Positions 41,538 through 49,500 of a DNA stretch of 51,664 nt are shown here, one piece after another. The notes beneath the pieces are model-generated. The model did no database searches. It was not told the DNA's origin and saw only the letters and a program-made list of their open reading frames with translations. Source of the stretch: JBCDGZ01 sp038750655 (GTDB taxonomy: Bacteria > Bacteroidota > Bacteroidia > Chitinophagales > Saprospiraceae); assembly GCA_038750655.1 (NCBI GenBank), contig JBCDGZ010000038.1:1-51664 (forward strand). Reading direction: 5' to 3'. The position numbers and the translations under genes were made by a program. Numbering within the stretch: position 1 is the stretch's first letter; the number at the start of each line of letters is the position of its first letter.

Positions 41538-43757
41538 ATGGATAATAAGAAGACTACTCATCAAAACATAGAAACGGAATTAAACCGGGACCTGGGACTA
41601 ACAACTGCTCTAGCGATTGGCATTGGGACTATGATTGCCGCCGGTATTTTCACCCTATCTGGCCTAGCGGTTCGCAATGTAGGCTCGGCCGCCATCGTGG
41701 CCTTCCTCCTCGCTGCCGTCGTAGCCAACTTCACCGCCTTAACCTACTGCGAATTCGTCTCCATCTATCCGCGCACCGGAGAGGGCTACCTCTACGCCCG
41801 CAAAACCTACCCCGGCCCGCTGGCCTACTTCGTCGGCTGGGCCTTAGTACTGGGCTATACCTCCTCCTGCGCCTTCTACATCGCCAGCCTGTCCAGCTAT
41901 TTCAACGAATTCATCTGGCATTCTCCCATCGAGGCTCTTTCCGGCATCATCTTCCTATTGGCCCTGACCCTACTCAATATCAAGGGCACCGAGGAGAGCG
42001 GTAAATTCCAAGTCATCGTCACCGCCGCCAAGGTGGCCCTGCTGATCTGGTTTGTCGTCGGAGGGCTGCGTTTTGTGGACACGCAAGAAGTCATCGACCG
42101 CTTCAGTACGGATTGGGTACAGATCGGGGTGACCTCGGCGATGGTGTTCATCACCTTCTTCGGTTTTTCGGCGATCGCCGCCTCCGCTGGAGAGGTTAAA
42201 AACCCTGTCAAGAATATACCTCGGGCCATATTCATCTCGATGGGTGTGGTGACGGTGCTCTACACTGCGGTCGTACTGGTGCTGCTTTTTGCCGGCCTGC
42301 AAGAATACGACGAAGCTTCGATGGGCGAGGCCGCTCAGAAGTTTCTGGGCTCTGTAGGCGGCTATGTCATCATTGGTGGGGCTATTTTTTCGATGATTTC
42401 GGCTTCCAACGCCTCCATTATGGCCGGTTCGCGGGTGGTTCTTTCGATGAGTCAATTGGGGCATTTCCCCCCAGAGTTGGGCATCATTAATAAGAAAACC
42501 CGTACGCCGATTGTCTCAGTCTTCCTAATCGGTGGTACCATTCTGGTTTTCACCCTAATGCTATCGCTCGAAGATCTTTCCTATTTTGCCAACACCGTCC
42601 TATTGCTGGCCCTGATCATGGTCAACCTGGCCCTGATCATCCACCGCCGCAAATACCCCGATATTGAGCGCCCTTTCAAAGTACCGTTGGTGCCGCTACT
42701 TCCTATCCTGGGCATCGTGGCCAATGCTTATTTGATCTACCAAATCTTCAGCCACCCCATCCCGCTGCTGCTGGCGGTGGGAGCACTGATTATAGGGGTG
42801 CTGGGCTTTTTTGCCTGGAAAGGCAGCCAGGCTGTAGAGACGGTGATCCCCGGGACAGCATCGCATATTGCCCACAGTCGGGGGCGCAGCCGGTTTGACA
42901 AAGAGAAGTTCAGAATTCTGGTGCCCATCGCCAATCCCAATACCATCAACAGCCTGATTCAGATGGCTGCTGCCATTGCCAAAGAAAAGAATGGAGAATT
43001 GCTTTTACTGAAAGTCGTGGCGCTACCCGACCAGATTCCACTGACCAGCTATGATGATTCGTTGATCGAAAAGGAGCAAATTATTCTGAATGAGGCGCGT
43101 CTTTTTGCGGAGAAAATGGATGTCCCCGCCCATGCACTGATCCGCATTGGTTACAATGTGGCCCGCTCTATTTTAGAAACCTCGCGGGAGCACCATTGTC
43201 GGGTGACCCTGCTGGGCTGGAAGGGCAGTACCAGTAGTAAACAGCGCATTTTGGGTAATATTACTGATACGATTGTCAACCTCGCCCAAACTGATATTAT
43301 TCTGGTTAAGCTGGTCGGCGATGAGCCGATCCGCCGGATTTTGCTGCCTACAGCAGGTGGCGAACACGCCCAGTGTGCAGAGCAGTATGCTCATGCGCTG
43401 GCGAAGAACAATGAGGGTAAGCTAACGACTTGCCAGGTGGTGAAGACTGGGGCGACGGAGGAGGAGACGCAGCGAAGTCGGGATAACCTGGCTCTAAGCC
43501 TCAAGCGCCTTCGCGCCAAAAATCACATCGACCTGGGTCAGCAGTTGATTGAAAATGACGATGTTGTCCAAGGCATTGTTGAGGCTTCAGAGGATTATGA
43601 TGCGGTTATGATTGGTGCAGCCGGGCAGAGTATTTACACAAAATTTCTATTCGGTAGCATCCCCGAAGCCATTGCCAAAGGCAGTGATAAGACGGTGATT
43701 ATGGTCAAACATTACCACCGCGTCAAAGCCTTCTGGGGCAAGGTATTGAGTGACTAG
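41538..43757 (+). CDS. Amino-acid permease fused to two universal stress protein domains
   Basis: A 739-residue membrane protein from the ATG at 41538. Residues about 18-430 form a 12-helix APC transporter (DLGLTTALAIGIGTMIAAGI is the substrate-loop helix 1 typical of APC). A C-terminal cytoplasmic part holds two USP domains. The first (about 455-595) has a variant ATP motif GWKG-x9-GN; the second (about 598-730) has the exact USP motif G-x2-G-x9-GS (GAAGQSIYTKFLFGS). APC-USP fusions exist in archaea and bacteria, where nucleotide binding may gate transport. The substrate is not readable. The last four bases overlap the convergent amine oxidase gene. Confidence 0.85.
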   Translation: MDNKKTTHQNIETELNRDLGLTTALAIGIGTMIAAGIFTLSGLAVRNVGSAAIVAFLLAAVVANFTALTYCEFVSIYPRTGEGYLYARKTYPGPLAYFVGWALVLGYTSSCAFYIASLSSYFNEFIWHSPIEALSGIIFLLALTLLNIKGTEESGKFQVIVTAAKVALLIWFVVGGLRFVDTQEVIDRFSTDWVQIGVTSAMVFITFFGFSAIAASAGEVKNPVKNIPRAIFISMGVVTVLYTAVVLVLLFAGLQEYDEASMGEAAQKFLGSVGGYVIIGGAIFSMISASNASIMAGSRVVLSMSQLGHFPPELGIINKKTRTPIVSVFLIGGTILVFTLMLSLEDLSYFANTVLLLALIMVNLALIIHRRKYPDIERPFKVPLVPLLPILGIVANAYLIYQIFSHPIPLLLAVGALIIGVLGFFAWKGSQAVETVIPGTASHIAHSRGRSRFDKEKFRILVPIANPNTINSLIQMAAAIAKEKNGELLLLKVVALPDQIPLTSYDDSLIEKEQIILNEARLFAEKMDVPAHALIRIGYNVARSILETSREHHCRVTLLGWKGSTSSKQRILGNITDTIVNLAQTDIILVKLVGDEPIRRILLPTAGGEHAQCAEQYAHALAKNNEGKLTTCQVVKTGATEEETQRSRDNLALSLKRLRAKNHIDLGQQLIENDDVVQGIVEASEDYDAVMIGAAGQSIYTKFLFGSIPEAIAKGSDKTVIMVKHYHRVKAFWGKVLSD

Positions 43758-44950
43758 GCTTTTCGCAGCATCTTACTCAGCGCCTGGTAGGCCGACCGGC
43801 TCGCCCCGTGAACCGTTGAGGTATCTCCTTCTACATCCATCGCTTCTCCGGCAAAATAGAGCTTATCGCTAACCGGGCTAGTAAGGGTCTCTATAGTCGA
43901 CTCGTAATCATCGCCAAAATGGGAGTAAGAACCCTGTACAAATGGCTCTTTCGTCCAATCCTGCACCACGATGTCTTCGAGATAACGAGAAGCCTTCCCA
44001 TCAAAAACCTCATCCAATCGTTGTATAATCCTATTGGCTATAGCCTCCCTAGTTGCTAAATCCGTATAATCCCTGGCCGCATCGCCGATCACAAAAAGTC
44101 CCAGAACATTGGATTGGGCTTCTTTGCCGAAGGCCGCATCATAGAAGAGATAGTCTTGTATGAACAACCCATCCATAATGAGCATATCCGGATAGAAGCG
44201 CTCAGAAAATTTCATAAAAGCCTTGAGGATGGGGGGAAAATCAATGCTATTGAAAGCATCGACCTTAGCTGGAGGCAGTGCGGGCTGGAAGTCGATGTGT
44301 CCATCCTGTATGATCTTGACAGGAACAGTGACCAGGACTTTGTCGGCCTCATAATTATTGCCATTGGTATCGCGCACCAAGACCTTATCTCCGCTGTAAT
44401 CGATAAGATCAACGGGGCTGTTGTAGACCATCCGATCCTGAATATTGGGGATCATGTACTGCTCAAAAAAGTCGTACCAAGTCGTACTTTTGAACTTGTA
44501 CTCTCGATAGAAGTTGCTAACGATATTGCGTTTTTTGAGTTTGTTGTCTTTCCAAACCCTGAAGGTTTTAGGCCGGTAGTTGACCAGATCGATGCTCGCA
44601 TTGATAGTAGGATCATCAATAAGAGTGGCCAGAATAGAAGGATCGGTATGTATCCATTCGCCCCCCAGATCAATAGGAAAATCGGCGAAGCCCTTATTCA
44701 GCTTTTTGACGCGCCCGCCGAAGATAGGCGCCGCTTCGATAATCTGAAAGTCAATGCCTTGCCTTTGTAGGATATAGCCCGCGGTGATGCCGGCTGCCCC
44801 AGCTCCGATGATGAGGATTTTACCGTCGAAATTGGCTTCTATATCTGGCAAGGTAGCGTCTTGGACACCGCAGGAGGAGAATAGGGTGCCGAAGAAAGAG
44901 GCCCCTAGGCCCAGGGCGGCCAAGTCTTTGAGAAATTCTTTTCTGGTCAT
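43754..44950 (-). CDS. Flavin-containing amine oxidase-like lipoprotein
   Basis: A 398-residue FAD-dependent oxidoreductase. The start MTRKEFLKDLAALGLGASF, then FSSCG (Cys27), looks like a combined Tat-like and lipoprotein signal, although the twin Arg is only RK. The Rossmann FAD motif is GKILIIGAGAAGITAGYIL, then EAAPIFGGRV. The C-terminal FAD motif is LYFAGEAMDVEGDTSTVHGA. It resembles monoamine or polyamine oxidases; a covalent-flavin Cys is not evident. Its substrate is probably an amine encountered in the envelope. It is convergent with the APC-USP gene, and a beta-rich protein gene lies upstream. Confidence 0.85.
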   Translation of the reverse strand: MTRKEFLKDLAALGLGASFFGTLFSSCGVQDATLPDIEANFDGKILIIGAGAAGITAGYILQRQGIDFQIIEAAPIFGGRVKKLNKGFADFPIDLGGEWIHTDPSILATLIDDPTINASIDLVNYRPKTFRVWKDNKLKKRNIVSNFYREYKFKSTTWYDFFEQYMIPNIQDRMVYNSPVDLIDYSGDKVLVRDTNGNNYEADKVLVTVPVKIIQDGHIDFQPALPPAKVDAFNSIDFPPILKAFMKFSERFYPDMLIMDGLFIQDYLFYDAAFGKEAQSNVLGLFVIGDAARDYTDLATREAIANRIIQRLDEVFDGKASRYLEDIVVQDWTKEPFVQGSYSHFGDDYESTIETLTSPVSDKLYFAGEAMDVEGDTSTVHGASRSAYQALSKMLRKA

Positions 44951-44983
44951 TATCTCAGGATTTTAGTGGTCAATTAATGGTGT

Positions 44984-45562
44984 TTATTGGAAGAGGAAAA
45001 ATCGAGCGCCCAATTCTACAAAAACCATCGAAGTAGGCGACTGCCCAAAATTGGTAGCCAGACCGTAGGTCCATTTGGAGAACCACTCGGCTCGATCGTT
45101 GATCTTTCGTCCAAATTCAAAGTTTAGGTTGGGAAGAAAGTAGTGGTTCCACTCCCGTTGCTTGGAGGTGCTACCATCGCCCAAGTTGACGCTCAGGTTG
45201 CGAACATTAGAGCGGGCCAGGTAGCCCATGCCGATCGAAAAGGCGATGTAGCGCCGATTGTTCAGCCTGAGGCGGCGGTAGCCCAGTTCGGCATTGATTA
45301 AATAATTGCTGTAATTATCAATATGAGTATAGTAAGCGATCTGCGGGCTAAGGTAGAGGGTGTGCTGCTTGGTCGCCTCGCTGCCTTCGGCCGGCCAGCT
45401 GCGGAACGTCCACTGGGTGCCCAGCTTTACGCCAGGTTGGTAGAGGGTATGGCTGAAATAGCTGATGGAGAGGGGAAACTGCGGTTGCGCTTGCTGTGCA
45501 TACCCTTGCCCTCCAAAGAGCAGTACGAGGGGGAGGATCAAAAGGTTTTTCATTTGCTTCAT
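44984..45562 (-). CDS. Exported beta-rich (outer-membrane-like) protein, function unknown
   Basis: A 192-residue protein with a signal peptide (LLILPLVLLFGGQGYAQQ). The remainder alternates polar and aromatic residues as in a small outer-membrane barrel (ISYFSHTLYQPGVKLGTQW, LINAELGYRRLRL, FSIGMGYLARS, FVELGARFFLFQ with a terminal aromatic). I do not recognise the family. It lies 33 nt upstream of the amine oxidase gene on the same strand and may be co-transcribed with it. Confidence 0.65.
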   Translation of the reverse strand: MKQMKNLLILPLVLLFGGQGYAQQAQPQFPLSISYFSHTLYQPGVKLGTQWTFRSWPAEGSEATKQHTLYLSPQIAYYTHIDNYSNYLINAELGYRRLRLNNRRYIAFSIGMGYLARSNVRNLSVNLGDGSTSKQREWNHYFLPNLNFEFGRKINDRAEWFSKWTYGLATNFGQSPTSMVFVELGARFFLFQ

Positions 45563-45814
45563 TTCAATGGCGGAGTTGTTTCATACAATATTAGCACAAT
45601 AAAGGGGGCGAAAAATTTTTAATCCTTTAGCGGGCGCAACTTTCACATCAGTGGATGGATGTAGCGGATAAGTGGATAATTCGCTTGGGAAGACCGTTGA
45701 GCGGCGCGGCGCAGCCGCTGATTGGGAGAACGGTGGCAATGGTAAGGAAATATTTTCTTTTCGCTGATTTCTTTGTATTCTTACAGCATTGATGACTCCG
45801 TAAACATCCAATTG

Positions 45815-46573
45815 ATGAAATACCAAGTGTTGATTGTCGATGATGAAGAACCCGCTCGGGATTTGCTGGTCAGTTACTGCCAGAAAATCGAAGAGTTGGA
45901 AGTAGCCGCGGTGCTCAGCGATGCCTTAGCGGCCCGCCGGGTCATCAACAGCAGCCCCATTGACATCCTACTGTCCGACATCCAGATGGACGACCTTACG
46001 GGCATTGATTTACTGAAAACCTTGAAGCAGCCGCCGGTTACGATCTTCACGACGGCCTATTCCGAGTATGCTTTAGAAGGCTTTGAGTTGGATATTGCCG
46101 ACTATTTGGTCAAGCCTATTTCCTTTCAACGCTTTTGTAAGGCGATTGATAAGACCTTGGAGTTGATTCAGTATAGGCGCTTGTCGGTTGAGCCGCCGCC
46201 GGAGGCGGAACCGGAGGCGGAACCGGAGGCGGAACCGGAGGCGGTGCAGCCATCGAGCTTCTTTTTCGTCAAAACCAACCGTAAGATGGTCAAAGTCGCC
46301 TACGCCGACATCCTTTTCGTAGAAAGCTATGGCGAGTACGTCAAAATCTACACCCAAGACGATGTCATCCTCGCCCTGCAAACCACCACTTTCATGGAAC
46401 AACTGCTCCCGACGGAAGACTTCATCCGCATCCACCGTTCCCATATCGTCAACATCAACCACATCGACGAAATAGCGGGGAATGAGCTGCGCGTGGACCA
46501 GCACCGCCTGATTGTTAGTAAACGGCTTAAGGAGAATTTTATGAATCGAATTGGGGGGAAGGGGATTATTTAG
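45815..46573 (+). CDS. LytTR-type response regulator
   Basis: A 252-residue regulator. The receiver domain (about 1-125) has the acidic pair DD at 9-10, phosphoacceptor Asp55 in LLSDIQMDD and the conserved Lys in YLVKPISF. A linker made of EAEP repeats (about 129-145) leads to a LytTR DNA-binding domain (about 150-250: FVKTNRKMVKVAYADILFVES, FIRIHRSHIVNINHID). No histidine kinase gene is adjacent, so it is an orphan or partners with a kinase elsewhere. The start at 45815 is chosen because receiver domains begin at MKYQVLIVDD. Confidence 0.88.
   Translation: MKYQVLIVDDEEPARDLLVSYCQKIEELEVAAVLSDALAARRVINSSPIDILLSDIQMDDLTGIDLLKTLKQPPVTIFTTAYSEYALEGFELDIADYLVKPISFQRFCKAIDKTLELIQYRRLSVEPPPEAEPEAEPEAEPEAVQPSSFFFVKTNRKMVKVAYADILFVESYGEYVKIYTQDDVILALQTTTFMEQLLPTEDFIRIHRSHIVNINHIDEIAGNELRVDQHRLIVSKRLKENFMNRIGGKGII
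46201..46244 (+). repeat. 12-bp tandem repeat encoding an EAEP linker
   Basis: The unit GGAGGCGGAACC is repeated three times (46201-46236), followed by a partial copy GGAGGCGG. It encodes Glu-Ala-Glu-Pro repeats between the receiver and LytTR domains. Copy number could vary between strains. Confidence 0.85.
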
Positions 46574-46582
46574 ACCGGCCAC

Positions 46583-46680
46583 TTAATCAGCCAAAAATAC
46601 CCATCCATATTAATTTGTGGCTAAATTTATTGCTATAATCAGCCACAAGTGCTATTTTTATATTACTTATGGCTGAATAA
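46583..46680. promoter_or_regulatory. Alternating AGCCA/TGGCT repeats upstream of the AAA-PDDEXK gene
   Basis: Four copies of a related motif occur in about 100 bp just before the gene start. TTAATCAGCCA is at 46583-46592 (plus) and TTGTGGCT at 46615-46622 (minus-oriented). AATCAGCCACAA is at about 46637-46648 (plus) and TGGCTGAATAA at 46670-46680 (minus-oriented). TTGTGGCT and AGCCACAA are perfect arms around an 18-bp spacer. This is a possible operator or transcript hairpin. Confidence 0.5.
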
Positions 46681-46690
46681 GGTACCAAGC

Positions 46691-48115
46691 ATGAAAAATC
46701 TGATTGGCAGAGAACCAGAAATCAAACAGCTAGATACCATCCGCGCAAGTAAGAAGTCGGAATTTGTGGCGCTCTTCGGAAGACGAAGAGTAGGCAAGAC
46801 GTTTCTGATCAGAGAATACTTCAACTACCAGTTTGATTTTCAACTAACGGGCTTGGCTAATGCCAACACCAGCCAACAACTGTTTAATTTTCATACAGCG
46901 TTAAAGCGACAATCCATCACCGCTCCCGACACAATTCCTAAAAACTGGTTAATAGCTTTCCAACGGCTGATAGATCATTTAGAAAATATTGAGGGGCAGC
47001 GCAAAAAAGTAATCTTCTTAGATGAGCTTCCCTGGCTAGATACCGCCAGATCGGACTTCATGATGGCCCTTGAGCATTTCTGGAACAGCTGGGCGACCAA
47101 TCGTAGAGACATCATTTTAATCACATGTGGGTCAGCAGCATCCTGGATGATCAAAAAGCTGATCAATAATCACGGAGGGCTTTACAACCGGGTTACTACG
47201 CGCATCAAGATTCATCCTTTTAATCTACGAGAGGCCGAATTACTCCTCCAGTCTAATCGCAATGTGTTGGATAGATACCAAATCTTACAGCTCTATATGG
47301 TCATGGGAGGTATTCCATTTTATCTAGATGCCGTATCACCAGAACGCAGTGCTGCACAAAACATAGAGGAGCTTTGCTTTCGTAAAGGAGCATTGTTGAG
47401 TGGCGAATTTCAGCATCTCTTTAATTCCCTTTTTAAAAATGGAGCACTGCACGAAAACATCATTATTAGCCTGTCTAGCAAGCAAAAAGGAATGACACGC
47501 AAGGAGCTGGTAAAAGCTACTGGGATTACAACTGGAGGTACACTGACAAAGGTATTACAGGAGTTGGAAGAGAGTGGCTTTATTGAACGTTATGTTCCTT
47601 TCTACAAAAAATCTCGCGATGCTATTTATCGCCTATCCGATTTCTATAGCCTATTCTATTTGAAATTTATCCGCAATAACCGAAACTACGATCAAGGCGT
47701 ATGGACCAACGCCATCGACCACCCTACCCAACGGGCCTGGACGGGCTACGCCTTCGAACAGCTCTGCCTGACGCATACCGCACAGATCAAAAAAGCATTA
47801 GGAATAAGCGGAATCATCAGCCAGGTTTCTTCGTGGAGGAGTACGCCTTTGAAGAAAGGCGCGCAAATCGACTTAGTGATTGATCGGAGGGATCAGGTCA
47901 TCAACCTCTGCGAGATCAAATATTCTATTCACCCCTACACGATCACTAAGGCTTACGCGGATCGGCTTAGGAATAAAATAGCCACCTTTAGGTCTTCAAC
48001 TAAGACGAAGAAAGCACTCTTTTTAACAATGATTACCACCTACGGGCTGGCCCAGAATGAGCACTCAGCATCGTTGGTTCAAAATAGCATTACGATGGAT
48101 CAACTATTTGAATAA
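46691..48115 (+). CDS. AAA ATPase with winged helix and PDDEXK nuclease-like domain
   Basis: A 474-residue protein. The N-terminal ATPase has Walker A GRRRVGKT (30-37) and Walker B VIFLDELPW with Asp111 and Glu112. A winged-helix region lies at about 262-310 (KQKGMTRKELVKATGITTGG). The C-terminal domain (about 345-460) carries a PD-(D/E)xK pattern: Glu356 in AFEQL, Asp394 in QIDLVI and E408-x-K410 in LCEIKYS. This is the archaeal-type ATPase/DUF234 group, widespread in Bacteroidota and archaea, often multi-copy and of unclear function; defence or mobile-element roles have been proposed. The start is at 46691, past the repeat-rich leader. Confidence 0.85.
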   Translation: MKNLIGREPEIKQLDTIRASKKSEFVALFGRRRVGKTFLIREYFNYQFDFQLTGLANANTSQQLFNFHTALKRQSITAPDTIPKNWLIAFQRLIDHLENIEGQRKKVIFLDELPWLDTARSDFMMALEHFWNSWATNRRDIILITCGSAASWMIKKLINNHGGLYNRVTTRIKIHPFNLREAELLLQSNRNVLDRYQILQLYMVMGGIPFYLDAVSPERSAAQNIEELCFRKGALLSGEFQHLFNSLFKNGALHENIIISLSSKQKGMTRKELVKATGITTGGTLTKVLQELEESGFIERYVPFYKKSRDAIYRLSDFYSLFYLKFIRNNRNYDQGVWTNAIDHPTQRAWTGYAFEQLCLTHTAQIKKALGISGIISQVSSWRSTPLKKGAQIDLVIDRRDQVINLCEIKYSIHPYTITKAYADRLRNKIATFRSSTKTKKALFLTMITTYGLAQNEHSASLVQNSITMDQLFE

Positions 48116-48133
48116 GACGATGCCTTTCTCCAA

Positions 48134-49387
48134 TCACCGCAAGGTCACCCGCTGCCCCTTCTGATCCTTCAAAGTAAACGAAGCCACCTCCCCCATTCCC
48201 AAAAACTTATACCGCAGCCCAACCAGTCTTCCCATGCTTTGGGTGTAGCGATCCTGGTATACAGACTTTCCGTTGATCATAACCGTCACTTGCTGGTCTT
48301 CGACGGTGATATTGATAGTGGTGAATGTGGAGAGATCGGCGCTGAAGGCGGATAGGTCCTGCTTCTTTCCGTTTAGTATGCGATCGTTAAGTTTTAGGAA
48401 ATTATCGGAGCTGCAACCCAGCTTGGAGAAAGGGAGAACCATCGCTCCTTGGGTGCCAAGGATATAAATGCGGGCAGCTTGGCAGACCGCCCAGCGCTCG
48501 TTGAAAGTCGTACGCAGGGAGGATTGAAGGCTGAAATGGTCACCGGATACTTTTCCGAGATCATCAACGTAGTGATAGGTGGTATTAAGGGGTTCCTTGG
48601 AGGCTTGTATCTCGGTGTAGATAGAGGGGGGATAAGTGAGGCCAAGGCTATCCAGAGGCAGCGGCCAGAAGTATTTTGGGACAGGCTCATACGCTATCGT
48701 CCCCATCCAGCCATTACTTCTGAGAAAGAGGTCATGTTCTTTGACGACTTGCTCATCGATAATCAGCTTGGCCCGAAAATACCCTGGAAAGTAGTAGATA
48801 CCGGTGGCTTGTTGCTGATCATGGTCAATGGCAATGGTTTTGCTGGTATCCCAATATTGCTGGATGCGCAGGTTATCTGAGCGGACATTTTTCAAATCAA
48901 AATCAAAGACGACAGAATTGGGATAAGAGGTGCTAAGGGAACGGCTCGAAAAGCTCAAGGCCTCCAGCTTCAGCGGTGCCTCCGACTGCTTACTGCTGAT
49001 CAGCATGATGGTAAAGAGGGCAATACAAAAGCCGATGGCCATGTAGAGTGACTTTTTGGAGATTGACAGTCGGGGCCTCTTCCGCTGCTCTACATTCTCT
49101 TCTGGCTTCTCTCCGCTCAACTTGAAATCGCGCCAATTTTCGTAGCCCAGAAATTGCGCTAAAGCATCCAGCGTCTTAATGCTCGGTTGACCACTATAGT
49201 TGACCACGCCAAAGAATCGCTTCAAGGTCGTAGGACTGAGCATGATGTGGCATTGATCAAATATCTTCTGACTCAACTCTCCAAACATGGAGCTGTGCCA
49301 ATCCGACGCTGCCCCCCAATCCAGGTGCTGCTCCAGGCTTTTTCTCAGCCGATCCAGGGCTTCATTATCTAAACTGATCTTCGACAT
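48134..49387 (-). CDS. Membrane-tethered HTH-like regulator with external lectin-like domain
   Basis: A 417-residue protein from the ATG at 49387. Residues about 10-90 look like an HTH-type DNA-binding region (IFDQCHIMLSPTTLKRFFG, then TLDALAQFLGYENWRDF), a module seen in Bacteroidota regulators. A single membrane helix lies at about 113-131 (MAIGFCIALFTIMLI). The external part (about 135-417) is beta-rich and its C-terminus resembles a concanavalin-like or LamG fold (NITVEDQQVTVMINGKSVY, GLRYKFLGMGEVASFTLKD). It would bind DNA inside and a ligand outside. It is divergent from a secreted lectin-like gene (49501), a probable target. Confidence 0.75.
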   Translation of the reverse strand: MSKISLDNEALDRLRKSLEQHLDWGAASDWHSSMFGELSQKIFDQCHIMLSPTTLKRFFGVVNYSGQPSIKTLDALAQFLGYENWRDFKLSGEKPEENVEQRKRPRLSISKKSLYMAIGFCIALFTIMLISSKQSEAPLKLEALSFSSRSLSTSYPNSVVFDFDLKNVRSDNLRIQQYWDTSKTIAIDHDQQQATGIYYFPGYFRAKLIIDEQVVKEHDLFLRSNGWMGTIAYEPVPKYFWPLPLDSLGLTYPPSIYTEIQASKEPLNTTYHYVDDLGKVSGDHFSLQSSLRTTFNERWAVCQAARIYILGTQGAMVLPFSKLGCSSDNFLKLNDRILNGKKQDLSAFSADLSTFTTINITVEDQQVTVMINGKSVYQDRYTQSMGRLVGLRYKFLGMGEVASFTLKDQKGQRVTLR

Positions 49388-49396
49388 ATTCGGGGA

Positions 49397-49427
49397 CAAA
49401 TTTATCCAGAATTCAGCAGCTGAACAA
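49397..49427 (-). promoter_or_regulatory. Promoter: TTG (49427-49425), 20 nt, TAAATTTG (49404-49397)
   Basis: Both Bacteroidota promoter elements are present on the minus strand at good spacing. The -7 box ends nine nt before the ATG at 49387, so the leader would be about 3 nt. Confidence 0.55.
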
Positions 49428-49500
49428 CATTGAACGAGAATGAACCAAGTTGTTTGGCACTTGAATGGCTTGTTTTTCGGAGGTATCGTATCTCTGCACT

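Noticed and set aside
46201..46244. Short tandem repeats as a CRISPR array
   Set aside because: Repeats are contiguous 12-bp units inside a coding frame, with no spacers.
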